Assembly (NCBI RefSeq): GCF_900115205.1 | Contig: NZ_FOYQ01000001.1 | Span: 709,240 to 773,239, forward strand | Direction of reading: 5' to 3' | Length of the DNA stretch: 64,000 nt | DNA from: Robiginitalea myxolifaciens | GTDB taxonomy: Bacteria; Bacteroidota; Bacteroidia; Flavobacteriales; Flavobacteriaceae | Shown here: positions 36,938 to 45,962 of the stretch, piece by piece | Numbering within the stretch: position 1 is the stretch's first letter | How the letters are laid out: the number at the start of each line of letters is the position of its first letter | The notes under the pieces: model-generated | Seen by the model: the letters and a program-made list of their open reading frames with translations, nothing else | Databases searched by the model: none | What the model was told of the DNA's origin: nothing | Program-made: the position numbers and the translations under genes

Positions 36938-37353
36938 GAAAAGTTGGTATTTGGATTGATCGAAAAAATGCCCACCTGGTCTTCCTGACCCCGAAGGGCG
37001 AAGTAATGCACACTGTTGAATCCGAATTGGAATTCTTTCGGCCCAAAGGTGGATCGGGAACTCCGAATGCCCGTTGGGGTCCACAGGATGTAGTGCAGGA
37101 TAGTAAATATCTGGAGCGTCATAAACACCAGATGAAGCAGTATTTCAGTGAAGTCGTGAAGCATCTCAAGGCCGGGGACAGCATTGTATTGTTCGGACCT
37201 GCCGATACGGCTGCCCTACTGCGTACCGAACTGGAGACAAATCACCACGACCTGGCAGCCGGGATTACCTCGGTACATAAGGCCGATTCCATGACCGATA
37301 ACCAGGTCAAAGCCTGGGTTCGGGATTATTTTGCCACCTCCGATGTGGAATGA
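36934..37353 (+). CDS. Conserved hypothetical protein, possibly eRF1-domain-like
   Basis: This 139-residue soluble protein starts RKVGIWIDRKNAHLV and has SIVLFGPADTAALLRTEL in its second half. That order (a strand with an Asp, then a GPA-type loop before a helix) resembles the third domain of eRF1 and the bacterial host-attachment/BaeRF proteins, but the resemblance is weak. Between them lies a basic segment, GGSGTPNARWGPQDVVQDSK, that could contact nucleic acid. It overlaps the UspA gene by 4 bases, so it belongs to the same stress cassette. Function unknown. Confidence 0.75.
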   Translation: MRKVGIWIDRKNAHLVFLTPKGEVMHTVESELEFFRPKGGSGTPNARWGPQDVVQDSKYLERHKHQMKQYFSEVVKHLKAGDSIVLFGPADTAALLRTELETNHHDLAAGITSVHKADSMTDNQVKAWVRDYFATSDVE

Positions 37354-37413
37354 CCCTATGCCCTGATCAGTAGGGGAAAAGCAAAGTTTGTGACTTGGAT
37401 TGGGGGTCGGATG

Positions 37414-38799
37414 TTATAAAAGCGGGCTAAGCACGCGTCCGATCCCCTCTTTTAATCGGGCTCCCCAGGAGCGATCCCGAAATTCGTGGTAGGCCAGCAT
37501 CCTGCTGATATTTATTTCTTTCAGGAAATCTTCCTTTAGTTTTTGTGCCACCGCTTCGTCATATACTAAGGCATTGACCTCGAAATTGTGCTCCAGGCTT
37601 CGGCTGTCGAGGTTAGCCGTACCCACCATTGCAAAATTGTCGTCGGCTACTACCATCTTGCTGTGCAGGAATCCTTCCGGATAGAGATAAATCTTAATTC
37701 CCGCCTTCAAAAATCCTTCGAAGTAAGACCGGACACTCCAGCCAACGATTCGACTGTCTGAACTTTCCGAAAGCAAAACACGGACGTCTATTCCACTGCG
37801 GGAAGCGGCTACCATGGCTTTTTGAAGGGCAGGCCCCGGAATAATATAAGGATTGATGATATAGACATAGTGCTGGGCGTTGAGCAGGGCAGCTAAGTAC
37901 ACCCATTCCAGTGAAGCAAAGTCATCGTCGGGCCCGCCGTGTAGAATCTGAATAGCCACCTTCCCCGGAGCAGGAGTAATCCTCGCTTGCTCCCATTGCG
38001 GATCAAAAATATCTTGTCCGCTAACCATGTACCAATCCTCAACGAAGATGCGGTTCAAATGCCAGGCAGCGCGGCCACTTATCCTGAGGTACAAGTCGTG
38101 CCAATTTCCGAGCACAGGGTCTCCCTTGAGGTACTTATCCGACATATTGATTCCCCCTGTAAAGGCGACACGATTATCTACCACGATAATTTTACGGTGA
38201 TTTCTGTGGTTCAGGGACTCGAGGAAACGTCCGAAACGAAATGGCAGGAAGGGAAATACTTCAACTCCGGCCTTTTCCAGCTTCCTGCGGTACGCGGCGC
38301 TTAGGGTTAAACTGCCGATAACATCATAGATCAGGCGCACCCGGACACCCTGGGTTATTTTCAGCTTAAACAGTTCCAGCAGGCGTTGGGTCAGTTCCCC
38401 TTCCTCAAAGATGTAGTACTGCAAGTGTATGTGATCCCTTGCCCCTTCCAGGGCCTGAAAAATGGCTTCAAAGGTACTTTTACCATCAGTTAGTAAGCGC
38501 AACGCATTGTCCTGAGAAGGAGCCAGCTGGTTATGGTTATATGCGATTCGGACTACTTTTTGAATCAGCAGACTATCCACAGGCAGGGATGCCGAAGTCG
38601 GTTCCGGTTCGCCCGGAAGTGTTAATTTGTCGATGGAGAGTTTTTTCCGCCTTCGATTGCGACCCAGCACCCAATAAAAAAGGATTCCCCCAACCGGGAC
38701 GGTTAGGATGGCCAGAATCCAGGCAAGCGTTTTAGATGGTTTGGCCCCATGAACCAGCAAACCCAAGATGAGGATGAGGGCAACCAGGGCGTACAGCAC
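37414..38799 (-). CDS. cls: Cardiolipin synthase (phospholipase D family)
   Basis: This 461-residue inner-membrane enzyme has two N-terminal helices (residues 1-20 and 27-45) and two HKD motifs. The first is HRNHRKIIVVDNRVAFTGG at about 210 and the second is HSKMVVADDNFAMVGTAN at about 390. It joins two phosphatidylglycerol molecules to give cardiolipin and glycerol. The start is a GTG at 38797-38799; no ATG is in frame before the stop upstream. It sits below the tRNA-Gln terminator, so it must have its own promoter or depend on readthrough. Confidence 0.95.
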   Translation of the reverse strand: MLYALVALILILGLLVHGAKPSKTLAWILAILTVPVGGILFYWVLGRNRRRKKLSIDKLTLPGEPEPTSASLPVDSLLIQKVVRIAYNHNQLAPSQDNALRLLTDGKSTFEAIFQALEGARDHIHLQYYIFEEGELTQRLLELFKLKITQGVRVRLIYDVIGSLTLSAAYRRKLEKAGVEVFPFLPFRFGRFLESLNHRNHRKIIVVDNRVAFTGGINMSDKYLKGDPVLGNWHDLYLRISGRAAWHLNRIFVEDWYMVSGQDIFDPQWEQARITPAPGKVAIQILHGGPDDDFASLEWVYLAALLNAQHYVYIINPYIIPGPALQKAMVAASRSGIDVRVLLSESSDSRIVGWSVRSYFEGFLKAGIKIYLYPEGFLHSKMVVADDNFAMVGTANLDSRSLEHNFEVNALVYDEAVAQKLKEDFLKEINISRMLAYHEFRDRSWGARLKEGIGRVLSPLL

Positions 38800-38882
38800 C
38801 AGAGCGATTATGATTCCGGGGTTTTCGATACCTGCAGGTTTACAATCCGCTACCTCTTAAAGGTAGTACCTGTATCGCCAAT

Positions 38883-38914
38883 AAAAAAACCCCCGGAAAT
38901 ACTTCCAGGGGTTT
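38883..38914 (-). terminator. Intrinsic terminator of tRNA-Gln
   Basis: On the minus strand AAACCCCTGGAA pairs with TTCCGGGGGTTT across a short loop, followed by seven T residues. It lies 8 bases below the tRNA 3' end and upstream of cls. Confidence 0.85.
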
Positions 38915-38921
38915 CTTCTTG

Positions 38922-38993
38922 TTGGCCTACTAGGACTCGAACCTAGAATGACTGAACCAAAATCAGTAGTGTTGCCAATTACACCATAGGCCA
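38922..38993 (-). tRNA. tRNA-Gln (anticodon UUG)
   Basis: A 72-base cloverleaf on the minus strand. The acceptor arms TGGCCTA and TAGGCCA pair fully, with discriminator A. The anticodon stem ACTGA/TCAGT encloses the loop TTTTGGT, giving anticodon TTG for glutamine CAA codons. The T arm has CTAGG-TTCGAGT-CCTAG. The CCA tail is not encoded. It stands alone with its own promoter and terminator. Confidence 0.96.
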
Positions 38994-39012
38994 ATCAGCC
39001 GTTAAGCGGATG

Positions 39013-39042
39013 CAAATTTAAAACAAAGTTCGGGAAGGGCAA
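39013..39042 (-). promoter_or_regulatory. Promoter (TTG-N19-TAAATTTG) of tRNA-Gln
   Basis: On the minus strand TTG (39042-39040), 19 bases, then TAAATTTG (39020-39013). This is a full match to the Bacteroidota consensus, 20 bases before the tRNA. Confidence 0.7.
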
Positions 39043-39136
39043 ACTATTTTTTTGGCTGTTAAAGCTTTCCTCAAATTAGGCAGGGAATGTGGGTTATTTA
39101 CTAAATTCGCCTCGTACTGGTAAAACCCATCCGCGC

Positions 39137-42100
39137 ATGCTTGCGAAAAACTTCAAGAAGTGGGACACCCTTTGCGGGTGGTTCGTTTTTGCTTTCAGCT
39201 TTATCATCTATTTCATTACGACCGAACCCACTGGCAGCTTTTGGGATGCCGGGGAATACATCGCTACCTCTGCCAAACTGCAGGTAGCCCACCCCCCCGG
39301 GGCTCCGTTCTTTCAGATGATGGGTGCCTTTTTTGCCATGTTTGCTCCAGATCCCACGGATGTAGCCTTCATGGTTAACCTCATGTCGGGGGTTTCTGCC
39401 GCTTTTGCCTTGCTATTCATGTTCTGGACCCTGACCAACCTCAGCCGCAAACTCACCGGGTTTTCTGCAGAAAGTACCAACGGGAAAGCGATTGCCATAC
39501 TAGGTGGAGCCCTTGTTGGCACACTTAGCCTCTGTTTTTCGGATAGTTTCTGGTTTAACGCCGTCGAGACCGAGGTGTATGCGATGGCCAGTTTAATTAT
39601 GTCCCTCCTGCTCTGGCTGGGCCTGAAGTGGACAGACAACCTGGATAATCCAAGGGGAAATCGCTATCTCGTTTTGATTGCCTTTGTGGTAGGACTCACC
39701 TTCGGGATCCAGTTTATGGGCTTTTTGGCCATACCCTCCATAGGGTTGATGTACTATTTCAAGCGATACAAGACCGTAACGCCATTGAACTTTATCCTGG
39801 CCAATATTGCAGTGATTGGGGTCTTGTTCCTGGTCTTTAAATTTTCGCTGACCTATGTGCTGATGTTATTCGGGTGGAGTGAAGTTTTCTTTATCAATGA
39901 TGTAGGCCTGCCCTTTAATTCGGGAACAATTATCATGGGGCTGCTCTTTGCCGGGGTTTTCTTTTGGGGTCTTCGCTATACCCGAAAGAATGAAATGTAC
40001 CGGATCAATACGATAATTCTCTGTGGCCTGTTCATGTTCCTGGGCTTTTCCTCCTGGCTCATGCTCCCCATACGGGCCAATGCCAAGGTGGTGATCAACG
40101 AAAATAACCCGGCCGATGCGCGTGCCTTATTGGCCTATTATAACCGGGAACAGTATCCCGGGGTAGACAGCCCAGTATATGGGGCCTATTACTCTGACCG
40201 CTTCGCTGAGGCTGGTCCCAGCCGGGACGATAGCCCCAAGTACGAAAAGGACGAAGCTCTGGGTAAATATGTTATTGTAAACCAGTACGAAGATGCCCTG
40301 CCGGGTCCAAATCCGGATCATGTAGGCCTGCTCCCCCGGATGTGGAGTGATCAGCACGCCGAAAACTATATGCGCTATTTCGGGCCGCTGGATTTTAAGC
40401 TTACCGAGAACAACGCCGAATTGCGGGCAGCTGCAGCACAGTTGCGACAGGGCCTTGAAGCCGGGGAGATCGAAGAAGATCAATACATCAGTTTCCTGAA
40501 TCGCTTCCGGGATTACCTGGAGGTACAACCCCCAACCGTCGGACAAAACCTGGATTATATGGTGCGTTTCCAGTTCGGCTACATGTATTGGAGGTACTTC
40601 ATGTGGAATTTTGTGGGCAAGGAAAACGATAAACAGGGGCGCTATAATGGCAATGGGGAATGGCTCAGCGGGATTGGCTTTGTAGACAATTGGTTCCATG
40701 GCAGCCAGTCTAACTTGCCCCAGGATGTACTCGACAATAAAGGAAGGAATACCTATTTCTTCCTCCCGCTATTACTTGGAATTATCGGGCTGGTTTTCCA
40801 AATAAGCCGTAACCCCAAGCAATTCTGGGTGCTTTTTGTTTTCTTCCTCTTCACGGGAATTGCGATTCAATTTTACACCAACCCCTATATTTTCCAACCG
40901 CGAGAACGGGACTACTCCCTGGTTGGCTCCTTCTTCATTTTTACGATTTGGATCGGAATGGGAGTAGTTGGGCTTTATGAAGAATTTAAACGGCTGATTG
41001 CGCCGAAAATCTGGGCGCCCGTAGTGGTGTTGCTCTGCCTCTTTGCGGTACCGGGAGTCATGGCTTTCCAGAATTGGGACGACCACGATCGCTCAGGCCG
41101 CTACACGGCCAGGGCAGCTGCTAAAGCTTACCTGGATAGCTGTGAAAAAGACGTGGGGGCCATGCTGTTTACTATTGGGGACAACGATACATTCCCCCTG
41201 TGGTATGCCCAGGAAATTGAGAATTATCGGACCGATGTCCGGGTAATCTGTACCAGCCTGTTTGCCACCGACTGGTATGTGGATCAGATGAAGCACAAAG
41301 CCTATACCAGTGATCCGATTCCTTCCCAGCTAACGCACGATTTATATCGCTATGGGAACCGGGATGTGATCTACCACCAGGCACTAACTGAAAATCGCTG
41401 GAATATTAAAGACTTCATGGCGTGGATTGCCAGCGACCGCCCGGAAACCAAACTGCGCTCCTACCTGCAGCGCGTTGGAGCCGACGTTAACGAATATCCT
41501 GAAAGCACCTTGGATCTGGTTTTCTATCCGACCAATAAAATCCGGGTACCCGTAAACAAAAGGAATGTGCTTGAATCCGGCCTTGTCGCCGAAAAGGATT
41601 CCGCACTGATCGTGGATTATATCGATATAGACCTGCCTGGGGTTCTGCCCAAGAATCGCATTCTGATGCTCGATATCCTGGCCAATAACGATTGGAAGCG
41701 ACCCATCTATTTTTCAGGAGGAAGCTTTGACCGGGCGGAGTATATCTGGATGAAAGAATACCTCCAACTCGAGGGGATGGCCTATAAATTGGTCCCCATT
41801 CGCACCGAGAACCGCAACTCCTTTGAATTGGGTCGTATCGATACCGAACGGATGTTCAACGTGGTAATGAACTGGGATTTTGGAAATTCGGGTAGTGACG
41901 ACATTTACCACGATCCCCAAACCCGATCCCAGGGACTCTCGGTTCGGGCCAATACAGCACGCCTGGTAGAAGCCCTGATCGACGAAGGAAAAATAGATGA
42001 AGCCAAGCAGGTTATTGAACTCATCATGACCAACCTTCCGGTGAAGCACTTTGATTTCTACACCTTTGTTGAGCCTTTCGTCGACGGGTATTTCAAAGTA

Positions 42101-42502
42101 GGGGAAACGACCAAGGGCCGCGAATTGTTCCGCGAGCTCAAAGCTATTTACATGGATCGGCTGGATTACTACGCTGGTATCCCGCGGGAAGAACAGATTT
42201 CCCTGGCCGAATCTATCTATTCGGACCTGGAAGCGTACAAACGATTAATCGGGATTCTTCAGGCCAATAACGAAACTGAACTGGCTGCCAGCGAAGATTT
42301 GATATTCCGGGAGCAAATGGATCGGATTGCTCTGATGCGTCCGAGTTTCCTCGAGGAATTGCCAGACCTGCCAGAAGAAAGGATGGATCCGGATATGATG
42401 GATTCCGCACCGCTGATCGATACACTACCTGTGTCCGATACCCTGGCAACAGATAATACCAACGTAGACGAACCGGCCGACAGCGCGGTGATCAATAACT
42501 AA
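39137..42502 (+). CDS. Large DUF2723 membrane protein (protein O-mannosyltransferase-like)
   Basis: This 1121-residue protein has about 10-12 transmembrane helices in its N-terminal half and again at residues 550-690, and a soluble C-terminal half. The N-terminal block EPTGSFWDAGEYIATSAKLQVAHPPGAPFFQM is the DUF2723 signature. Its acidic DAGE and the HPPG motif recall the lumenal loop of GT-C glycosyltransferases such as protein O-mannosyltransferase. Bacteroidota use O-glycosylation of secreted proteins, so a role as a glycosyltransferase is a reasonable inference, not proved. A helical region resembling TPR (about 930-1060) and a Pro/Asp-rich tail close it. I use ATG 39137 (MLAKNFKKWDTL); the frame opens 16 codons earlier. 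Confidence 0.88.
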   Translation: MLAKNFKKWDTLCGWFVFAFSFIIYFITTEPTGSFWDAGEYIATSAKLQVAHPPGAPFFQMMGAFFAMFAPDPTDVAFMVNLMSGVSAAFALLFMFWTLTNLSRKLTGFSAESTNGKAIAILGGALVGTLSLCFSDSFWFNAVETEVYAMASLIMSLLLWLGLKWTDNLDNPRGNRYLVLIAFVVGLTFGIQFMGFLAIPSIGLMYYFKRYKTVTPLNFILANIAVIGVLFLVFKFSLTYVLMLFGWSEVFFINDVGLPFNSGTIIMGLLFAGVFFWGLRYTRKNEMYRINTIILCGLFMFLGFSSWLMLPIRANAKVVINENNPADARALLAYYNREQYPGVDSPVYGAYYSDRFAEAGPSRDDSPKYEKDEALGKYVIVNQYEDALPGPNPDHVGLLPRMWSDQHAENYMRYFGPLDFKLTENNAELRAAAAQLRQGLEAGEIEEDQYISFLNRFRDYLEVQPPTVGQNLDYMVRFQFGYMYWRYFMWNFVGKENDKQGRYNGNGEWLSGIGFVDNWFHGSQSNLPQDVLDNKGRNTYFFLPLLLGIIGLVFQISRNPKQFWVLFVFFLFTGIAIQFYTNPYIFQPRERDYSLVGSFFIFTIWIGMGVVGLYEEFKRLIAPKIWAPVVVLLCLFAVPGVMAFQNWDDHDRSGRYTARAAAKAYLDSCEKDVGAMLFTIGDNDTFPLWYAQEIENYRTDVRVICTSLFATDWYVDQMKHKAYTSDPIPSQLTHDLYRYGNRDVIYHQALTENRWNIKDFMAWIASDRPETKLRSYLQRVGADVNEYPESTLDLVFYPTNKIRVPVNKRNVLESGLVAEKDSALIVDYIDIDLPGVLPKNRILMLDILANNDWKRPIYFSGGSFDRAEYIWMKEYLQLEGMAYKLVPIRTENRNSFELGRIDTERMFNVVMNWDFGNSGSDDIYHDPQTRSQGLSVRANTARLVEALIDEGKIDEAKQVIELIMTNLPVKHFDFYTFVEPFVDGYFKVGETTKGRELFRELKAIYMDRLDYYAGIPREEQISLAESIYSDLEAYKRLIGILQANNETELAASEDLIFREQMDRIALMRPSFLEELPDLPEERMDPDMMDSAPLIDTLPVSDTLATDNTNVDEPADSAVINN

Positions 42503-42516
42503 ATACTGGGAGGAAA

Positions 42517-42813
42517 TTACAGGTACTCGTTTAGGATTCCGATGAGGGTATTGGCATCCTGCTCGCCGCTCTGGCGCCATACCATCTCTCCTTTTTTATA
42601 GATCATCAAAGTAGGAAGGCCTTTGATGCGAAGTGCCTGGGAGAGTTCCTTATTCTTGTCGACATCGATTTTAATGACCTTGCCTTTGTCTCCAAGGGCA
42701 GCAGCCACATCCCGGAGTACGGGATGCATCGCCGTAGATTGTTCGTTCCACTCGGCGTAGAAATCCAGGAGTACCGGGATATTCTGGTCGATTAATTCAC
42801 CGAATTTAGACAT
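42517..42813 (-). CDS. Thioredoxin-fold protein lacking both active-site cysteines
   Basis: This 98-residue protein clearly has the thioredoxin fold: PVLLDFYAEW, KVIKIDVDKN, GLPTLMIYKKGE with the cis-Pro before TLM, and a closing helix. Where thioredoxin has WCGPC it reads WNEQSTAMHP, so both redox cysteines are missing and there is no Cys in the whole protein. It cannot act as a disulfide reductase. A structural or binding role is likely. It starts with ATG at 42811-42813; a -7-like box lies about 25 bases upstream. It converges with the DUF2723 gene. Confidence 0.9.
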   Translation of the reverse strand: MSKFGELIDQNIPVLLDFYAEWNEQSTAMHPVLRDVAAALGDKGKVIKIDVDKNKELSQALRIKGLPTLMIYKKGEMVWRQSGEQDANTLIGILNEYL

Positions 42814-42836
42814 ATAGGTGTCGTTAAATTACCCCT

Positions 42837-42844
42837 CAAAAGTA
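42837..42844 (-). promoter_or_regulatory. Candidate -7 box of the thioredoxin-fold gene
   Basis: The reverse strand reads TACTTTTG (TAnnTTTG) 24 bases before the ATG. No TTG at -33. Confidence 0.3.
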
Positions 42845-42904
42845 AGAAAAAATGTTAAATAGCCTTTCAGAAGGCCTGTAATTAGGGGGTTTAGAGCGTT
42901 AAAT

Positions 42905-44134
42905 TCACGTTAAACCCTTCCGTTTAAGTTCGATCACGGTAATCTCAGGCCAAATGCCAACACGTCCCGGATATCCCAGAAATCCAAAACCGCGGTTAAC
43001 ATTGATGAACTGTCCGAGTTCCTCGTAGATACCTGCCCAGTATTTATAGCGCCACTTGACCGGGCTCCATTTGATCCACCCGGGAATCTCAATCCCAAAT
43101 TGCATCCCATGGGTATGACCGCTCAGGGTGAGGTGGTAATGCAGCTCATCCTGTATCACCTGATCCTCCCAATGTGAAGGATCGTGGCTCATCAGGATCT
43201 TAAAGGCAGCCGGGTCCAGGCCTTCGGTTGCTTTGCGCAGGTCACCTGCTTTCTTAAAACCACCACGCCCCCAGTTCTCCACTCCTACCAGGGCTAGGCG
43301 CGCTCCGTTTCGCTCTAAAAAGGTGTGTTCATTAAGGAGCAGCTTAAAACCCATATCCCGTTGGAGGTTTTTCAGATCTTCCAAATTCTGAGATTTGGCT
43401 TCCGCGGTTTCCCAACTGACGTAATCCCCGTAATCGTGATTCCCCAGAACGGAGTATTTCCCATCCGGAGCGCTGAGGGTGCTGAACAACTCCGCCCAGG
43501 GTTTCATTTCCACCGCCATATTGTTGACCATGTCCCCGGTGAACAGGATCACATCGCTTTGTTGTTTATTGATCAGATCTACGGCGTATTCGATCTTGTC
43601 GCGATTGTCAAAACTTCCACTATGAATGTCGGAAATCTGTGTCAGCGTATAGCCGTCAAAGGCCTCGGGCAAATCCTTGAACTCCAGGGTGTATCGGAGC
43701 ACTTTAAAATTGTACTTCCCCCGGAACATGCCATACAGCAAAGCCCCAAAAGGCAGGGAGGCCAAACCAAGTGCCATCAGGCTCAGGAAACGGCGGCGCC
43801 CAGGTACCGTGAACTCCCCTTTACCCCCAAGAAATTTGTGATAGATGCCCACCACCAGGCGAACGATATCCTCTGAGAACAGGAATAAGATGGTGATCAG
43901 GTTAAAGGTGAGCACCGCCAGTAAAAATCCGAAGGCAAAACTCTTTGGTCGGCTCAATACCCGACCCTGAACTTCACCCAGCGTAAACTGGTAAATAAAA
44001 TTCCCGAGAATGACCAGAACAATAGCGATATACAGGAAACGCACCCATGGAAAGCGCACCGCGGCCTGTAGCGCCTGTAAGGTATACAGGCATAAAGCAA
44101 AATAAACGACAATAAAAATGATCCAACGCCACAT
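42905..44134 (-). CDS. Membrane-anchored metallophosphoesterase (YaeI-like)
   Basis: This 409-residue protein has N-terminal hydrophobic segments (residues about 1-20, 30-55, 70-95 and 115-140) and then a calcineurin-like phosphoesterase domain. The metal motifs are in order: TQISDIHSGS, FTGDMVNN, LGNHDYGDY, SHDPSHW and LSGHTHGMQFG. Homologues hydrolyse UDP-diacylglucosamine or other phosphodiesters at membranes; the substrate here is unknown. The fourth hydrophobic segment starts with RRRFLSLMALG, which looks like a twin-arginine motif but sits deep in the protein. ATG at 44132-44134. cutC lies 17 bases upstream on the same strand. Confidence 0.9.
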   Translation of the reverse strand: MWRWIIFIVVYFALCLYTLQALQAAVRFPWVRFLYIAIVLVILGNFIYQFTLGEVQGRVLSRPKSFAFGFLLAVLTFNLITILFLFSEDIVRLVVGIYHKFLGGKGEFTVPGRRRFLSLMALGLASLPFGALLYGMFRGKYNFKVLRYTLEFKDLPEAFDGYTLTQISDIHSGSFDNRDKIEYAVDLINKQQSDVILFTGDMVNNMAVEMKPWAELFSTLSAPDGKYSVLGNHDYGDYVSWETAEAKSQNLEDLKNLQRDMGFKLLLNEHTFLERNGARLALVGVENWGRGGFKKAGDLRKATEGLDPAAFKILMSHDPSHWEDQVIQDELHYHLTLSGHTHGMQFGIEIPGWIKWSPVKWRYKYWAGIYEELGQFINVNRGFGFLGYPGRVGIWPEITVIELKRKGLT

Positions 44135-44150
44135 GGGTTAAAGATACCTA

Positions 44151-44879
44151 TTATATAGCCTTGATGCGGTGGACGGTTTCAGAAATACGGGTTGCATCGG
44201 AAAGCAGTGGGCTGGTTTCCCGCAACATCCCGGGGCTGTTCATTGCAGGACCGTGAAAGAGCTCCTGTTCCTGCGGAACCTGAACTCCGCTTAAATGAAT
44301 AGCAGTAAATCCGGCATCGGCAAACAGGCCTGCATTGTCGGGGCCAATCCCCGCCCCCGGCATGAATTTGCAATTTCGGGCTTGCGCAGCGAGACCTACC
44401 AATGTGGACAGTCCGGCCGTTGCGTTGGAAGCCTGTCCGCTGCTCAGGATATACATCGGGCCCAGGGTTTCGAGCTGCTCCAATACTTTCTCGGGTTCCG
44501 GGCAGCGGTCGAAGGCGCGATGAAAGGTAAAGGTGGAATCCCCGGCGGCCTCTTTCAGAATTTGGGTGCGCTCCATATCCAGGGATCCATCCTGAAATAA
44601 AACGCCACTCACGATTCCAGCGACCCCGGCTTCCCGTGCCAGGGCAATATCCCGAAGCATGGCCTTAAACTCGGATGCATCGTAACAGAAATCTCCGCTG
44701 CGTGGTCGGATCAAAACATGTACCGGAATGCGCACCTCCTCCAGGACCTGGGTCAGCATCCCCAGGGAAGGGGTAATCCCTCCTACGGCCAGCTCACTGC
44801 AAAACTCAATTCGGTCCGCTCCGGCAGCCTGGGCGATTTTCGCAGAGCTCACAGAATTGGCACATACTTCTACCAGCAT
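44151..44879 (-). CDS. cutC: CutC family protein (copper homeostasis)
   Basis: This 242-residue TIM-barrel protein begins LVEVCANSVSSAKIAQAAGADRIEFCSEL and continues with GGITPS, the conserved CutC N-terminus, followed by VHVLIRPRSGDFCYDASEF in the second strand. CutC was linked to copper tolerance in E. coli, but the biochemical role is still unsettled. The nearby act-cox operon needs copper, but it is 20 kb away. ATG at 44877-44879; the divergent glycosylasparaginase starts 40 bases away. It is likely co-transcribed with the phosphoesterase. Confidence 0.93.
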   Translation of the reverse strand: MLVEVCANSVSSAKIAQAAGADRIEFCSELAVGGITPSLGMLTQVLEEVRIPVHVLIRPRSGDFCYDASEFKAMLRDIALAREAGVAGIVSGVLFQDGSLDMERTQILKEAAGDSTFTFHRAFDRCPEPEKVLEQLETLGPMYILSSGQASNATAGLSTLVGLAAQARNCKFMPGAGIGPDNAGLFADAGFTAIHLSGVQVPQEQELFHGPAMNSPGMLRETSPLLSDATRISETVHRIKAI

Positions 44880-44918
44880 ATTGTTATCTTTAAAATTCGA
44901 ATTTAATCCCTTAGGACG

Positions 44919-45953
44919 ATGGACAGAAGGAAATTTCTGGAAAATTCCTCTTTAGGCGCCACGGGCATCCTGGCCGTGAGTGCATTAGCCTCCTGCAACA
45001 CCGGATCGGACAAATCGGGAACTGCTGGAACTATGGCCGGCGAGGCCGATAAAACCGCCGAAGCAGGGGAGGCCATAGCAGGTCCTATTGCCCTTTGCAC
45101 CTGGAACTTTGGCAAGGCCAGCGAGGCCGCCTGGGAAGTGCTCAATGCCGGAGGAAGTTCCCTGGATGCTGCCGAAGCGGGAGTCCGCGTCGAGGAGTCA
45201 AATCCCGAAAATATGACTGTAGGTTTAGGGGGCAGGCCCGATCGGGATGGCCATGTAACCCTGGATGCCTGCATTATGGATTCCGATGGGAATTGTGGGG
45301 CGGTAATGGCCCTGGAAGGTTTTGAACACCCGGTATCGGTTGCCCGTAAGGTAATGGAAGAAACCCCTCATGTAATACTCGTTGGAGAAGGTGCCGCGCA
45401 ATTTGCCAGAGAGCAGGGGTTTGATACCCGCGAGTTATTGACCGAGGCTGCCCGTGAGGAGTATGAGGAATGGAAAAAAACTTCGGATTACAAACCTGTC
45501 ATCAATATTGAAAACCACGATACCATTGGCATGCTTACCCGGGACTCGGCAGGGAATATTGCCGGAGCCTGTACCACCAGTGGCCTGGCCTATAAAATGC
45601 GCGGGCGTGTAGGAGATAGTCCGGTAATCGGAGCGGGACTTTATGTCGATAACGAGGTTGGCGGTGCCACGGCAACAGGAATGGGTGAGGAAGTGGTGCG
45701 AACTGTCGGAAGCTTTTTGATTGTAGAATTAATGCGCCAGGGACTTAGCCCGCAGGCTGCCTGTGAAGAAGGCGTGCGGCGAATCCTGGCAAAGAACAAA
45801 GGACGGCAGGACTTCCAAATTGGTTTTATCGCGCTCAATAAGCAAGGACAAACCGGGTCCTATTGCATCCACCCGGGATTCAGCTATCGCCTCTATGATG
45901 CCAACGGACACCGCAATGTCCCATCTGCAAGTTTTATTCAACCCGAGTCATAA
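44919..45953 (+). CDS. Exported glycosylasparaginase (N4-GlcNAc-asparaginase)
   Basis: This Ntn hydrolase of 344 residues cuts the bond between GlcNAc and Asn left by N-glycoprotein breakdown. The autocatalytic site is in NIENHDTIGM, where the Thr becomes the new N-terminal nucleophile after Asp-Thr cleavage; the upstream chain (about 45-195) becomes the alpha subunit. Substrate pieces follow: RVGDSPVIGAGLYVDN and GATATGMGEE. The N-terminus MDRRKFLENSSLGATGILA...ALASC fits a twin-arginine signal ending in a lipobox Cys, so it is probably a lipoprotein. ATG at 44919. The family was studied in Elizabethkingia (Flavobacterium) meningosepticum. polA starts 9 bases after it. Confidence 0.93.
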   Translation: MDRRKFLENSSLGATGILAVSALASCNTGSDKSGTAGTMAGEADKTAEAGEAIAGPIALCTWNFGKASEAAWEVLNAGGSSLDAAEAGVRVEESNPENMTVGLGGRPDRDGHVTLDACIMDSDGNCGAVMALEGFEHPVSVARKVMEETPHVILVGEGAAQFAREQGFDTRELLTEAAREEYEEWKKTSDYKPVINIENHDTIGMLTRDSAGNIAGACTTSGLAYKMRGRVGDSPVIGAGLYVDNEVGGATATGMGEEVVRTVGSFLIVELMRQGLSPQAACEEGVRRILAKNKGRQDFQIGFIALNKQGQTGSYCIHPGFSYRLYDANGHRNVPSASFIQPES

Positions 45954-45962
45954 ATCGATAAA

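Noticed and set aside
37354-37413. CCCTA...TAGGG stem as a terminator between the eRF1-like gene and cls
   Set aside because: Only five pairs, a 12-base loop and no T run on either strand.
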